From positions 248,001 through 312,000 of the forward strand of contig NZ_VTOX01000005.1 in assembly GCF_012184415.1 (NCBI RefSeq): a DNA stretch of 64,000 bases, given 5' to 3'. A program made the position numbers and the translations under genes. This document shows positions 9,270-18,845 of the stretch, in pieces. Positions within the stretch are counted from its first letter, which is position 1, and each line of letters opens with the position of its first letter. The notes under the pieces are model-generated. The model was not told the DNA's origin, searched no databases, and saw only the letters and a list, made by a program, of their open reading frames with translations. Source of the stretch: Ramlibacter lithotrophicus. Lineage in GTDB: Bacteria > Pseudomonadota > Gammaproteobacteria > Burkholderiales > Burkholderiaceae_C.

Positions 9270-9734
9270 TCATGCCGCAAATTGTGGCAGCAACAGGATC
9301 GCCTCGGCGTTGGACGGCGAGAAGCAGGCATCGGCGGCTGCGCGCCAAGGTAACCACCGGTATCCCGTGTGCTCGCGCGGATCGAGCGTCACCGGCGTCG
9401 CGGCCGGCACGCGCAGGCCGAACACGTGCTCCGTATTGCGCGTCACGCCCGGCGCATAGCGGTGTTGCCAGCGCGGATAGATGTCGTAGACGTTCTCCAG
9501 GCCCCAGTCCGCGAGCCCCGCGTGCAAGGGCGTGCCGGGCCGGCAGTCGATGCCGGTCTCCTCGAAGACCTCGCGCACCGCGGTCTGTTCCAGCGTTTCC
9601 TCCAGCCAGTCCTTGCTGCCGGTGACGGACTGCCAGAAATCCGGCGCGTCGGCCCGATTGATGAGCAGCACGTCGAGCTGGGGCGTGTGGATCACCACCA
9701 GGACCGACTCCGGGATCTTGAAGGGACGTGGCAT
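9270..9734 (-). CDS. nudB: Dihydroneopterin triphosphate diphosphatase (Nudix)
   Basis: 154-residue Nudix hydrolase with a complete Nudix box (GSKDWLEETLEQTAVREVFEETGI split as G-x5-E then REVFEETGI), matching NudB, which removes pyrophosphate from dihydroneopterin triphosphate in folate synthesis. The C-terminal half carries NVYDIYPRWQHRY and WLPW, typical of NudB. The ATG at 9734 is chosen over 9767 because the extra 11 codons would be encoded by the hairpin that ends the aspS transcript. Functionally it follows folE, which lies further down the same strand. Confidence 0.88.
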   Translation of the reverse strand: MPRPFKIPESVLVVIHTPQLDVLLINRADAPDFWQSVTGSKDWLEETLEQTAVREVFEETGIDCRPGTPLHAGLADWGLENVYDIYPRWQHRYAPGVTRNTEHVFGLRVPAATPVTLDPREHTGYRWLPWRAAADACFSPSNAEAILLLPQFAA

Positions 9735-9741
9735 CAATGAC

Positions 9742-9765
9742 GAAAGGGCGCCGCAGCGCCCTTTC
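9742..9765 (-). terminator. Hairpin between aspS and nudB (terminator or attenuator)
   Basis: A perfect 10-bp inverted repeat (GAAAGGGCGC / GCGCCCTTTC) with a 4-base loop, 23 bases beyond the aspS stop and 7 bases before the nudB ATG. The strand read by aspS has only a short T-rich tail, so termination may be partial. The structure occupies the place where a nudB ribosome-binding site would be expected. Confidence 0.6.
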
Positions 9766-9788
9766 ATTCTGCCGCACCGGCGGCTGTT

Positions 9789-11594
9789 TCAGGCCGCGGG
9801 TTGGGGATTGCGCAGGCGGATATGCAGCTCGCGCAACTGCTTCTCGTCGACCGGGCTGGGCGCCTGCGTGAGCAGGTCCTGCGCGCGCTGGGTCTTCGGG
9901 AACGCGATCACGTCGCGCAGCGACTCGGCGCCGGTCATCAGCATCACGAAACGGTCCAGGCCGATGGCGATGCCGCCGTGCGGCGGCGCGCCGTACTGCA
10001 GCGCGTCGAGCAGGAAGCCGAACTTCAGCTGCGCCTCCTCGGCGCCGATCTTCAGGGCGCGGAACACCTTGCTCTGCACTTCCTCGCGGTGGATCCGCAC
10101 CGAGCCGCCGCCCAGCTCGATGCCGTTCAGGACGGCGTCGTAGGCCTTGGCGACGCAGCGGCCGGGGTCGGTCTCCAGCCAGTCCTCGTGGCCTTCCTTG
10201 GGCGACGTGAACGGATGGTGCACGGCGTTCCAGCGCTGGCCTTCCTCGTCGAACTCGAACATCGGGAAGTCGATCACCCACAGCGGCTTCCACTCGCCTT
10301 CGATCAGGCCGTGGGCCTTGCCGAACTCGCTGTGGCCGACCTTCACGCGCAGCGCCCCGATCGCATCGTTGACGACCTTGGCCTTGTCGGCGCCGAAGAA
10401 GATCAGGTCGCCGCTGGCGGCGCCGGTGCGCGCCACGATCTCGGCGATGGCGCGGTCATGCAGGTTCTTGACGATCGGCGACTGCAGCCCCTCGCGCCCC
10501 GCCGCCGCGTCGTTGACCTTGATCCAGGCCAGCCCCTTGGCGCCGTAGATCTTGACGAACTCGCCGTAGCCGTCGATCTCGCCGCGGCTCATCGCGCCGC
10601 CGCCGGGCACCCGCAGCGCCACGACGCGGCCTTCGGGCGAATTCGCCGCGCCGGAAAACACCTTGAAGTCGACGTCCTTCATGACGTCGGTCAGCTCGGT
10701 GAACTGCATCTTCACGCGCAGGTCCGGCTTGTCCGAGCCGTACAGCCGCATCGCGTCCGTGTATTTCATCACCGGAAACGCGCCGATCTCGACGCCGATC
10801 GCGTTCTTGAAGACGGTGCGGATCATGCCCTCGAACATGGTGCGGATCTCCTCCTCGGTGAGGAAGGAGGTCTCCACGTCGATCTGGGTGAACTCGGGCT
10901 GGCGGTCGGCGCGCAGGTCCTCGTCGCGGAAGCACTTGGTGATCTGGTAGTAGCGGTCGAACCCGGCCATCATCAGCAGCTGCTTGAACAGCTGGGGCGA
11001 CTGCGGCAGCGCGAAGAACATGCCGTCGTGCACGCGGCTGGGCACGAGATAGTCGCGCGCGCCCTCGGGCGTCGACTTGGTCAGCATCGGGGTCTCGATG
11101 TCGACGAAGCCGTTGGCGTCGAGGAACTTGCGCACTTCCATCGTCACCTTGTAGCGCAGCATCAGGTTCTTCTGCATGTACGGCCGGCGCAGGTCCAGCA
11201 CGCGGTGCACCAGGCGGGTGGTCTCTGACAGGTTCTCGTCGTCCAGCTGGAACGGCGGCGTCACCGACGGATTCAGCACCGTCAGTTCCTGGCACAGCAC
11301 CTCGATCTTCCCGCTCTTGAGACTTTCGTTGGTGGTGCCTTCGGGGCGCGCGCGCACCAGGCCCTTGACCTGGATGCAGAACTCGTTGCGCAGTCCCTCG
11401 GCGGCCTTGAACATGTCGGGCCGGTCGGGGTCGCACACCACCTGCACGTAGCCCTCGCGGTCGCGCAGGTCGACGAAGATCACGCCGCCGTGGTCACGGC
11501 GGCGGTTCACCCAGCCGCACAGGGTCACGGTCTGCCCCAGCAGGGCTTCGGTCACAAGACCGCAATAGGTCGTACGCATTTTCTGGGTGAACAT
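9789..11594 (-). CDS. aspS: Aspartyl-tRNA synthetase
   Basis: 601-residue class IIb synthetase that charges tRNA-Asp. The N-terminal OB-fold anticodon-binding domain ([17 protein letters not shown]) is followed by the catalytic core with motif 2 ([18 protein letters not shown]), the GAD insertion typical of bacterial enzymes, and motif 3 ([13 protein letters not shown]) near residue 550. The ATG at 11594 has GGAAG about nine bases upstream; an in-frame ATG at 11579 is a possible alternative. It sits between DUF502 and nudB, a gene order I recognise from Burkholderiales. Confidence 0.97.
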   Translation of the reverse strand: MFTQKMRTTYCGLVTEALLGQTVTLCGWVNRRRDHGGVIFVDLRDREGYVQVVCDPDRPDMFKAAEGLRNEFCIQVKGLVRARPEGTTNESLKSGKIEVLCQELTVLNPSVTPPFQLDDENLSETTRLVHRVLDLRRPYMQKNLMLRYKVTMEVRKFLDANGFVDIETPMLTKSTPEGARDYLVPSRVHDGMFFALPQSPQLFKQLLMMAGFDRYYQITKCFRDEDLRADRQPEFTQIDVETSFLTEEEIRTMFEGMIRTVFKNAIGVEIGAFPVMKYTDAMRLYGSDKPDLRVKMQFTELTDVMKDVDFKVFSGAANSPEGRVVALRVPGGGAMSRGEIDGYGEFVKIYGAKGLAWIKVNDAAAGREGLQSPIVKNLHDRAIAEIVARTGAASGDLIFFGADKAKVVNDAIGALRVKVGHSEFGKAHGLIEGEWKPLWVIDFPMFEFDEEGQRWNAVHHPFTSPKEGHEDWLETDPGRCVAKAYDAVLNGIELGGGSVRIHREEVQSKVFRALKIGAEEAQLKFGFLLDALQYGAPPHGGIAIGLDRFVMLMTGAESLRDVIAFPKTQRAQDLLTQAPSPVDEKQLRELHIRLRNPQPAA

Positions 11595-11636
11595 GGATGG
11601 AACTTCCGCTGCAGGCGCGGCACCGGCGGTGCCGCC

Positions 11637-12254
11637 TTATCGATTGAGGAGGGGGGGCGCGCCGGGCACGACGACGCCCATGGAAATGACGTACTTGAGC
11701 GCCTCGTCGACGGTCATCTTGAGTTCGAGGCAGTCGGTCTTGCGCAGGATCACGAAGTAGCCGCCCGTGGGGTTGGGCGTGGTCGGCACGTACACGCTGA
11801 CGTAGTCGCCGGGCAGGTACTGGCTCACTTCGCCGCCGGGCGAGCCGGTGACGAAGGCGATGGTCCACACGTCCGGGCGCGGCCACTGCACCAGCACCGC
11901 CTTGCGGAAGGCGTTGCCGCCCGGCGAGAACAAGGTGTCCGAGACCTGCTTGACGCTGGAATAGATCGAGCGCACCACCGGGATGCGCGCCACCAGCGCA
12001 TCGCCCCAGGTTACCAGCTTCTTGCCGACCAGATTGCTGGCAGCCGCCCCCACCAGCAGCAGGATCGCCAGCGTCAGCAGCACGCCCAGCCCGGGGATGT
12101 GGACTCCGATGAAGCGATCCGGCTGCCATGACTCGGGCAGGATCAGGAGGGTGCGGTCCAGCGTGCCGATGATCCACTGCAGCACGCTGACGGTGATGGC
12201 GACCGGGACGACGACGAGCAGTCCGGCCACCAGCCATTTGCGCACCGCGGACAT
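11637..12254 (-). CDS. DUF502 family membrane protein
   Basis: 205-residue integral membrane protein of family DUF502. Two long hydrophobic segments lie at residues ~7-28 and ~55-80. The conserved motif VRSIYSSVKQVSDTL near residue 105 is followed by a soluble beta-rich domain (VSVYVPTTPNPTGGYFVIL). Function is unknown. It starts 11 bases after the fmdB stop and ends 42 bases before the aspS start, so the three genes probably share a transcript. Confidence 0.9.
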   Translation of the reverse strand: MSAVRKWLVAGLLVVVPVAITVSVLQWIIGTLDRTLLILPESWQPDRFIGVHIPGLGVLLTLAILLLVGAAASNLVGKKLVTWGDALVARIPVVRSIYSSVKQVSDTLFSPGGNAFRKAVLVQWPRPDVWTIAFVTGSPGGEVSQYLPGDYVSVYVPTTPNPTGGYFVILRKTDCLELKMTVDEALKYVISMGVVVPGAPPLLNR

Positions 12255-12265
12255 GGTTCGCGCTT

Positions 12266-12592
12266 TCAGTGGCAGGCGCAGCCGCCGCCGCAGCCGCCGG
12301 CGGACGCTGCGGGGCTGTCGGACTTGGTAGCGGGAGCGGTGTCGGCCGGCTTGGCCGCCTCGCCGGCCGGCTTCGCGTCGCCGCCGGCGTCCTTGGCGGC
12401 GCCGCTGGAGCCGCCCCGGAAATCGGTGGCATACCAGCCCGACCCCTTCAGCTGGAACCCGGCGGCGGTGAGCTGCTTGGCGAACGCGTCCGCGCCGCAG
12501 GCCGGGCACACCGTCAGGGGCGCGTCGGAAAACTTCTGCAGGACATCCTTGGCATGGCCGCAGGAGCCGCATTTGTAGGCGTAGATGGGCAT
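12266..12592 (-). CDS. FmdB-family zinc-ribbon regulatory protein
   Basis: 108-residue protein beginning MPIYAYKCGSCG, the hallmark of the FmdB/CxxC_CxxC_SSSS family: two CxxC knuckles (residues 8-11 and ~32-35) form a zinc ribbon. The middle is a low-complexity Ala/Lys/Asp stretch, and the C-terminus is an unusual Gly/Cys/His-rich tail (GGCGGGCACH) that could bind an additional metal. The ATG at 12592 is chosen over 12652 because similarity begins at MPIY. Confidence 0.88.
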   Translation of the reverse strand: MPIYAYKCGSCGHAKDVLQKFSDAPLTVCPACGADAFAKQLTAAGFQLKGSGWYATDFRGGSSGAAKDAGGDAKPAGEAAKPADTAPATKSDSPAASAGGCGGGCACH

Positions 12593-12673
12593 CGCTCGAG
12601 GGAGGGGGTTGTCTGCAAAGCCCTCAATTATAGGCGGAGCGTCGAAACGCAACCCCCCGCCCCCAGTCCCCGA

Positions 12674-14128
12674 TCAGGCGGCGGCACTGCCCTCGAAGTG
12701 GTGCACGCGCCCGCGATGGTCGGCCACCCGCTGGGGCAGCAGCGAACCGGCGACCATGCCCGCCAACGCCGCCAGCACGCCCGCCAGCTGCTGCGGGAAT
12801 GCCTCGGACAGCGCCGGCGTCGCCACGAACACCAGCCAGGTGCCCAGGCCCAGGACCACCGAGGCGATGGCGCCCTGGGTGGTGGCGCGCGACCAGTACA
12901 GGCCGAAGACGAGCGGCACGAAGGCGCCCACCAGCGGCACCTGGTAGGCGCCGGACACCAGCTCGTAGATCGACGTCCCTTCCATGGCGATCGCGTACAT
13001 CAGCACCACGCCGGTGACGACGACGACGGTGATGCGCATCGCCTTGAGCGTCTGGCCGTCGGTCATGTGGGGCCGCATGTTGCGCAGGATGTTCTCCACG
13101 AAGGTCGTGCTCGGGGCCAGCAGCGTCGCCGAGGCGGTCGACATGATCGCCGACAGCAGCGCGCCGTAGAACGCGACCTGCAGCGCGACGGGCATGTGCT
13201 TCAGGACCAGGGTCGGCAGCACCTTCTGCGGATCGTCGGCCAGCAGTTTGGTCGCCTCCTCGCCCATCACCAGCACGGCGGCCGTCACGACGAACATCGG
13301 GATCAGCGCAAACAGGAAATAGAGCGTGCCGCCGATGACGGGGCCGCGGACGGCGGTCTTCGCGTCCCTGGACGACATCACCCGCTGGAACACGTCCTGC
13401 TGGGGGATCGAGCCCAGCATCATGGTGATGGCGGCGGCGAAGAAGAAGATCCACTCCTTGGCGCCGCCGGTCGGGAAGAACTGGAACTTGCCTTCGCTCC
13501 TGGCGTAGTCGATCACCTTGCCCGCCCCGCCCGCGAGGTCCGCGGCGAACCATGCGATGGCGACCAGGCCGATGGCGATGACGATCATCTGGACGAAGTC
13601 GGTCAGCGCCACCGACCACATGCCGCCGAAGATCGTGTACAGCAGCACGATGCTGGTGCCGATCACCATGCCCATCGGGACCGAGACGGCGCCGTCGGTA
13701 AGCAGGTTGAACACCAGTCCCAGGGCCGTGATCTGCGCGGCGACCCAGCCCAGGTAGCTGATGATGATCATGATGGAGCACAGCAGCTCCACGCCGCGCC
13801 CGTAGCGCTGCCGGTAGTAGTCGCCCAGCGTGATCAGGTTGCGCTGGTATAGCTTGTAGGCGAAGAACAGGCCGACGAACACGAGGCACAGGGAAGCCCC
13901 GAAGGGGTCTTCGACCACGCCACCGAGCCCGTCGGTCACGAATCGCGCCGACACGCCCAGCACCGTTTCGGAACCGAACCAGGTGGCGAAGGTCGTGGCG
14001 ATCACGACCGGCAGCGCGAGGCTGCGGCCGGCCACCGCGTAGTCGGCGGTATTGCGCACGCGCGTGGCGGCGAACAGGCCGATGGCCACCGAGGCGATCA
14101 GGTACAGCACGACGAAGGTGATCAGCAT
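12674..14128 (-). CDS. Sodium:solute symporter family (SSS) transporter
   Basis: 484-residue polytopic inner-membrane protein of the sodium:solute symporter family with about thirteen hydrophobic segments. The N-terminal MLITFVVLYLIASVAIGLFAA, the FATWFGSETVLG segment and GGMWSVALTDFVQMIV (near residue 160) are typical of the family, as is TASATLLAPSTTFVENI near residue 355. The substrate is not evident; proline, pantothenate and carboxylate carriers look similar. The ATG at 14128 has a good GGAG site seven bases upstream. A much longer upstream open frame runs antisense through ubiB sequence and is rejected. Confidence 0.9.
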   Translation of the reverse strand: MLITFVVLYLIASVAIGLFAATRVRNTADYAVAGRSLALPVVIATTFATWFGSETVLGVSARFVTDGLGGVVEDPFGASLCLVFVGLFFAYKLYQRNLITLGDYYRQRYGRGVELLCSIMIIISYLGWVAAQITALGLVFNLLTDGAVSVPMGMVIGTSIVLLYTIFGGMWSVALTDFVQMIVIAIGLVAIAWFAADLAGGAGKVIDYARSEGKFQFFPTGGAKEWIFFFAAAITMMLGSIPQQDVFQRVMSSRDAKTAVRGPVIGGTLYFLFALIPMFVVTAAVLVMGEEATKLLADDPQKVLPTLVLKHMPVALQVAFYGALLSAIMSTASATLLAPSTTFVENILRNMRPHMTDGQTLKAMRITVVVVTGVVLMYAIAMEGTSIYELVSGAYQVPLVGAFVPLVFGLYWSRATTQGAIASVVLGLGTWLVFVATPALSEAFPQQLAGVLAALAGMVAGSLLPQRVADHRGRVHHFEGSAAA

Positions 14129-14238
14129 GGTTTCTCCGGGACGGCGACCCCGCTCGTGGCTCATGTGTGGCGGGCTGCGGGCGATTATCGTCAAACCCGC
14201 GCGGCCAGCGAGTCGGGACACCCCTGATGCCGCAGCCC

Positions 14239-15804
14239 CTACCAGAGGCCGGCGCGGACGGCCAGGTGCATCGCCATCAGGCCCAGCCCGAAGCCCATGA
14301 AGGCATAGAGGACGCGCTGCAGGCGGCGATTGGAGCGCCGCTGCTCCGCCAGCAGTTCGAGCAGCTCGCGCCGGTGGTCGGCCGGACGGTGCGACAGGTA
14401 TTCGTGCAGCAGCCGCGGCAGCTCCGGCAGCATCTTGGCGTAGCGCGGCGCCTCGTCGCGCAACTCGTTCAACATCTTCTGCGGGCCGATCTGCTCCAGC
14501 ATCCACTTCTCCAGGAAGGGCTTGGCCGTGGCCCACAGGTCCAGCTCGGGGTCGAGCTGCCGGCCCAGGCCCTCGATGTTCAGCAGCGTCTTCTGCAGCA
14601 GGACCAGTTGCGGCTGGATCTCCACCTGGAAGCGGCGCGAGGTCTGGAACAGGCGCATCAGCAGCAGACCCAGCGAGATCTCCTTGAGCGGCCGGTCGAA
14701 ATACGGTTCGCACACCGTGCGAACGGCGGCCTCGAGCTCCTCCACCCGGGTGTCCGCCGGCACCCAGCCCGACTCGATGTGCAACTGGGCCACCCGCTTG
14801 TAGTCGCGGCGGAAGAACGCCGTGAAGTTCTGCGCCAGGTATTCCTTGTCGTATTCGGTCAGCGTGCCGATGATCCCGAAGTCCAGCGACACGTAGCGGC
14901 CGAAGGTGCCGGGCGCGACGCTCACCTGGATGTTGCCGGGGTGCATGTCGGCGTGGAAGAAGCCGTCGCGGAACACCTGCGTGAAGAAGATGGTCACGCC
15001 GTCGCGGGCGAGCTGCGGGATGTCGACGCCCGCCTCGCGCAGCCGGTCGACCTGGCTGATCGGCACGGCATACATCCGCTCCATCACGATCACCTCGGGG
15101 TGGCAGTAATCCCAGAACATCTCCGGGATCAACACCAGGTTCAGCCCCGACATGTTGCGGCGCAGCTGGGCGGCATTGGCGGCTTCGCGCACCAGGTCCA
15201 GCTCGTCGTGCAGGTACTTGTCGAACTCGGCGACCACGTCGCGCGGCTTCAGGCGCCGCCCCTCGACCCAGATGCGCTCCAGCCAGCCGGCCGTCATGCG
15301 CATCAGGCTGATGTCCTTTTCGATCACGGGCAGCATGCCCGGGCGCAGCACCTTCACGGCGACGTCGCGGGTGTGGCCGTTGCGATCCACGAGGGTGGCG
15401 AAATGCACCTGCGCGATCGAGGCGCTGGCCACCGGCACCCGCTCGAAGCTGGCGAAGATGGTGTCCACCGGCTTGCGGAACGCCCGCTCGATGGTGGCGA
15501 TCGCGATTTCCGGGTCGAACGGCGGCACCCGGTCCTGCAGCCGCGCGAGCTCGTCGGCGACGTCGGGCGGGAGCAGGTCGCGCCGGGTCGAGAGCACCTG
15601 GCCGAATTTGACGAAGATCGGGCCGAGGTGTTCCAGCGCCATGCGCAGCCGCTGGCCGCGCGGCGCCGTCAGGTTGCGCCCGACCGCCAGCACGCGTGCG
15701 ATCCGGCTCAGCCAGGGACGCTGGAAGCTGTTCAGGACGAGTTCGTCCAGGCCGAACCGGAAAGCCACCCAGATGATGGCGATGCCGCGCAGGTACCGGG
15801 TCAT
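14239..15804 (-). CDS. ubiB: Ubiquinone biosynthesis accessory kinase-like protein UbiB
   Basis: 521-residue member of the ABC1/ADCK/UbiB atypical kinase family that supports ubiquinone biosynthesis at the inner membrane. The KxGQ signature ([18 protein letters not shown], near residue 68), the Ala-rich loop [11 protein letters not shown], the catalytic HADMHPGNI near residue 280 and the metal-binding SLDFGIIG near 305 are visible. A hydrophobic segment at the C-terminus ([16 protein letters not shown]) matches the expected membrane anchor. The start overlaps the ubiJ stop by 4 bp (ATGA). Confidence 0.95.
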   Translation of the reverse strand: MTRYLRGIAIIWVAFRFGLDELVLNSFQRPWLSRIARVLAVGRNLTAPRGQRLRMALEHLGPIFVKFGQVLSTRRDLLPPDVADELARLQDRVPPFDPEIAIATIERAFRKPVDTIFASFERVPVASASIAQVHFATLVDRNGHTRDVAVKVLRPGMLPVIEKDISLMRMTAGWLERIWVEGRRLKPRDVVAEFDKYLHDELDLVREAANAAQLRRNMSGLNLVLIPEMFWDYCHPEVIVMERMYAVPISQVDRLREAGVDIPQLARDGVTIFFTQVFRDGFFHADMHPGNIQVSVAPGTFGRYVSLDFGIIGTLTEYDKEYLAQNFTAFFRRDYKRVAQLHIESGWVPADTRVEELEAAVRTVCEPYFDRPLKEISLGLLLMRLFQTSRRFQVEIQPQLVLLQKTLLNIEGLGRQLDPELDLWATAKPFLEKWMLEQIGPQKMLNELRDEAPRYAKMLPELPRLLHEYLSHRPADHRRELLELLAEQRRSNRRLQRVLYAFMGFGLGLMAMHLAVRAGLW

Positions 15805-16346
15805 GCCCCCGCCTGCCCCGGGCCGTCGCCGCTGCCGCCGGCAAAACGGCGCAGCGCCTGCATCATGCGGCGCATCGTCTCGCCCATCGCGTGCGCGGGC
15901 GCGTCGCCGATGATGCGGGCCAGGTCCTCCTCGGCGTCCCAGCGGACGTGCTCGACCAGCCAGTTGATGTCGGCCGCGAGCTGCACGTCGCCGGCGATGT
16001 GCACCGGGGGCCGTGCGCCGCCCAGCGCCGCCTGGGCGAACTGCCATGGCGACACGTCCGACAGGGAGAGCGTCAGGTCCGGCTGGGCATCCGCGGGGGC
16101 CAGGTCCAGCAGGCCGGCCGGCGTGATGCGCAGGCGCATCTCGAACAGGCGCCAGCGCGCCTCGACGGTGCCGCCGGCCTGGCGAGCGAGCCGGGACTGC
16201 GCTTCGGGCTCCTGCATCAGCACGTGGTTTGCGAGCAGCAGCAGCCGCCGCTGGATCTCCTCGAGCATCCAGGCCGGGGGCTTGAGCCCGCCGGCGATCC
16301 TGGAAACCAGGTCGTCCAGGAAGGGAAATGGGGACTGTGTTGCCAT
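15801..16346 (-). CDS. ubiJ: Ubiquinone biosynthesis accessory factor UbiJ (SCP2 domain)
   Basis: 181-residue SCP2-type lipid-binding accessory factor of the ubiquinone synthesis complex. The middle of the protein ([40 protein letters not shown]) carries the expected sterol-carrier-like strands, and the last ~40 residues are helical. The ATG at 16346 is preferred over an in-frame TTG three codons upstream. It overlaps ubiB by ATGA and lies in the conserved ubiE/ubiJ/ubiB neighbourhood, here with a Tim44-like gene inserted. Confidence 0.88.
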   Translation of the reverse strand: MATQSPFPFLDDLVSRIAGGLKPPAWMLEEIQRRLLLLANHVLMQEPEAQSRLARQAGGTVEARWRLFEMRLRITPAGLLDLAPADAQPDLTLSLSDVSPWQFAQAALGGARPPVHIAGDVQLAADINWLVEHVRWDAEEDLARIIGDAPAHAMGETMRRMMQALRRFAGGSGDGPGQAGA

Positions 16347-16355
16347 AGCCCGCAA

Positions 16356-16391
16356 TTCTCGCCGAGAACCCGGGGGCGCCCTCGGCGCCCC
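16356..16391 (-). terminator. Pair of hairpins between the Tim44-like gene and ubiJ
   Basis: Two adjacent inverted repeats: GGGGCGCC-ctc-GGCGCCCC (16373-16391) and TTCTCG-c-CGAGAA (16356-16368). Both lie downstream of the Tim44-like stop and just ahead of ubiJ. There is no U-run, so this may be an mRNA-stabilising or attenuating structure rather than a full terminator. Confidence 0.4.
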
Positions 16392-16471
16392 ACTTCACTG
16401 TCTTCTCTTGCGGCTTCCGCGCAACTTCTGGGGCTTCTGCGTCCCGGCTGTCCGCCCTCCGCGTCTGGCGG

Positions 16472-17443
16472 CTACTGCAGCGCCTGCACGCCCGCCACCA
16501 GCCAGCCGCCGCCGGACTTCGGCTTGGACATGTTCCAGACCTCCCGGAACGAGCTCGCGCCGGCGGACGGCTCTTCGCGGATCATCCCCGAGAACTCCAC
16601 GCTGGCGAGGTAATCCGTGCCCGTGTCCTCGATGCCGAGCAGCTTGGCGTCGAGCATCTCGACGTCCGTCTTGCCCGATCCAGCGTTGTCGCGCTCGCGC
16701 TGGGCCAGCTGCGACTTGATCTCGCCGAGCATCTCGTCGGTCATCATCGACCTCAGCGTGCCGACGTCGCCGCGGTCCCAGGCGTCCTGCAGCATCACGA
16801 AGTTGCGCTTGGCGGCGACGAGGAACCCTTCCGTGTCGAAGCCCGCCGGGATGCCCCAGGTCTGCGAACCGGCCAGGCCCGAGCCGATCTGCACGCCGCT
16901 GCCCGCGCCGGCCTTCGGCGCCTCGAACGCCATGCTGCTGCGTTCCCAGGGACGTGCCGAAGCGTCATTGCCGACCTTGTCGGGGCTGTACTGTCGCGGT
17001 TCGACCGGCGACTGCGCGGTCGCGCCGGCTCCCTGGTACGCATAGCCGCCCTGCGGCCGGGCGCCGGCGCGCGAGCGGCGCACGGCAGCGATGACCGCCA
17101 GGATCGCCATGCCCAGCAGCAGGATCAGCAGGAAGTTGGCAAAGCCGGCGCCCAGCCCCAGCGAATTCGCCAGCCAGGCAAGGCCGAGGCCCGCCGCCAG
17201 TCCGCCGAGCATCGCGCCCCACGGACGGCGCGGCGCCTGCGCCGCGGCATTGGCGCCGGGCTGGGTGGCCGGCGTGGCCTGTTGCTGCTGCTGCGGCGCC
17301 TGCGCGGGGCGTGCCGCCTCGCGCTGCGTCACGTTGCCCGACTGGCGGCCGAGCGAGCCGCCTCCGCCCAGGCGACGCGCCGCCTCGGATTCGAAGCTGG
17401 CGAATGCCAGCACTGCCACCAGAACCCAGGACCACATCTTCAT
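16472..17443 (-). CDS. Tim44-like domain protein, membrane-associated
   Basis: 323-residue protein with an N-terminal signal or anchor sequence ([21 protein letters not shown]), a low-complexity Gln/Pro/Ala linker, a glycine-rich hydrophobic segment (residues ~75-120), and a C-terminal Tim44-like domain (from about residue 190: [20 protein letters not shown], ending LVAGVQALQ). The Tim44 domain resembles the mitochondrial import-motor subunit that contacts membranes; the bacterial role is not established. The ATG at 17443 has a strong GGAGG five bases upstream. It sits between ubiE and ubiJ on the same strand. Confidence 0.87.
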   Translation of the reverse strand: MKMWSWVLVAVLAFASFESEAARRLGGGGSLGRQSGNVTQREAARPAQAPQQQQQATPATQPGANAAAQAPRRPWGAMLGGLAAGLGLAWLANSLGLGAGFANFLLILLLGMAILAVIAAVRRSRAGARPQGGYAYQGAGATAQSPVEPRQYSPDKVGNDASARPWERSSMAFEAPKAGAGSGVQIGSGLAGSQTWGIPAGFDTEGFLVAAKRNFVMLQDAWDRGDVGTLRSMMTDEMLGEIKSQLAQRERDNAGSGKTDVEMLDAKLLGIEDTGTDYLASVEFSGMIREEPSAGASSFREVWNMSKPKSGGGWLVAGVQALQ

Positions 17444-17465
17444 ACTGCCTCCAGAACGGCTTGCC

Positions 17466-18197
17466 TCAACACTTGATTCCAACATGGAGGGCGACGACAC
17501 CGCCCGTCATGTTGTGATAGTCCACGTGCCCGAATCCGCTTTTCTGCATCATCGCCTTCAGTTCGCGCTGGTCGGGATGCATCCGGATCGACTCGGCCAG
17601 GTAGCGGTAGCTGCCGCTGTCGCCGGCGACCAGGCGGCCCAGCTGCGGCAGCACGTTGAACGAATACCAGTCGTACGCCCGCCGCAGCGGCTGCGCCACC
17701 TTCGAGAACTCCAGCACCAGCAGCTTGCCGCGCGGCTTGAGCACGCGGTTCATCTCGGCGAGGGCGATGTCCTTGTGCGTCATGTTGCGCAGGCCGAAAG
17801 CGACGCTCACCACGTCGAAGCTGCCGGCCTCGAACGGAAGTTTCTCCGCGTCGCAGACCAGCGTGGGTAGGACGACGCCGGCATCGAGCAGGCGGTCGCG
17901 TCCGGTCCTGAGCATCGCCTCGTTGATGTCGGTATGGACCACCTGGCCGGTGGCGCCCACCTTCTTCGCGAACGCCAGCGCCAGGTCGCCGGTGCCGCCC
18001 GCGATGTCGAGCACCCGGTCGCCCGGCCGCACGCCGCTCACCAGGATCGTGTACGCCTTCCAGGCCCGGTGCAGGCCGAGCGACATCAGGTCGTTCATCA
18101 GGTCGTAGCGCGGCGCGACGGAATCGAAGACGCCCCGGACGCGGCGCGCCTTCTCCCGCTCTTCCACCGATTCGAAACCGAAATGTGTGCTGCTCAT
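17466..18197 (-). CDS. ubiE: Demethylmenaquinone/ubiquinone C-methyltransferase
   Basis: 243-residue SAM-dependent methyltransferase that adds the C-methyl group in ubiquinone synthesis. The SAM-binding motif I is [12 protein letters not shown] near residue 70. The family signatures [17 protein letters not shown] (residues ~32-48) and [26 protein letters not shown] (near 140) are present and split here by normal spacing. The ATG at 18197 is chosen because MSSTHFGFE is the expected N-terminus; the open frame continues to 18419 without similarity. The DUF971 gene upstream is a common neighbour. Confidence 0.96.
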   Translation of the reverse strand: MSSTHFGFESVEEREKARRVRGVFDSVAPRYDLMNDLMSLGLHRAWKAYTILVSGVRPGDRVLDIAGGTGDLALAFAKKVGATGQVVHTDINEAMLRTGRDRLLDAGVVLPTLVCDAEKLPFEAGSFDVVSVAFGLRNMTHKDIALAEMNRVLKPRGKLLVLEFSKVAQPLRRAYDWYSFNVLPQLGRLVAGDSGSYRYLAESIRMHPDQRELKAMMQKSGFGHVDYHNMTGGVVALHVGIKC

Positions 18198-18375
18198 GTG
18201 CGTGTGGCGCTCCTCGCGCGCGGCCGGTCCGGGAACGACCCGGAATGGTTCATGTGGGGGTAATCGTAGGGCACCCAGGCAAAGCGTGCTTGGAGCGCCG
18301 TTGCGCGCCGACGTCCGCGTGGCGGCCGCGCGGACGGCATCCGGGAAGCGCTGAACGACCCGGACCGCGACCGCC

Positions 18376-18786
18376 TCAATGGCCGCAGCCCGGTGCCGCC
18401 TTCTGCGGCATGGGCGCATCGCGGTCCATGCCGGCTTCCTTCAGGCGCCTTTCGTAGTCGGCCCACAGCTGCTCCTGCTTCGCGCCGAGGAAGTAGAGGT
18501 AGTCCCAGGAGAAGATCCCGCTGTCGTGGCCGTCGGAGAACCGCGGCTGGACGGCGTAATTGCCCACCGGCTCCAGCGACTCGAGCTCGACCTGCCGCTT
18601 GCCGGTCTGCAGCACCTCCTGGCCCGGACCGTGTCCCTGCACCTCGGCCGAAGGCGAGTAGATCCGCATCAGCTCGAACGGGAGCCGGAACTGGGCGCCG
18701 TCGGAGAACGTCACCTCCAGCACGCGGGACTGGCCGTGCACCGTGATCGACTGCGGCGTGGGGGTCTGGGAATTCAAGCCTGCCAT
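18376..18786 (-). CDS. DUF971 family protein
   Basis: 136-residue protein containing a DUF971 domain, related to the N-terminal domain of gamma-butyrobetaine hydroxylase: [27 protein letters not shown] at residues ~24-50 (quoted only to locate it), and [15 protein letters not shown] near residue 90. The short tail ends HCGPA-like in reverse sense, PGCGH, and could bind a metal. Function unproven; in betaproteobacteria the family usually lies just upstream of ubiE, as here. Confidence 0.87.
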   Translation of the reverse strand: MAGLNSQTPTPQSITVHGQSRVLEVTFSDGAQFRLPFELMRIYSPSAEVQGHGPGQEVLQTGKRQVELESLEPVGNYAVQPRFSDGHDSGIFSWDYLYFLGAKQEQLWADYERRLKEAGMDRDAPMPQKAAPGCGH

Positions 18787-18845
18787 GGGCCGATTCTAGT
18801 GCGCGGCCCCCGCGCCTGATGCTTTCGCCCTACCCGGCACGGGCC

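Noticed and set aside
14129..15844. Upstream extension of the symporter frame
   Set aside because: It overlaps ubiB in another frame; no membrane-type sequence, and a good ribosome-binding site marks 14128.
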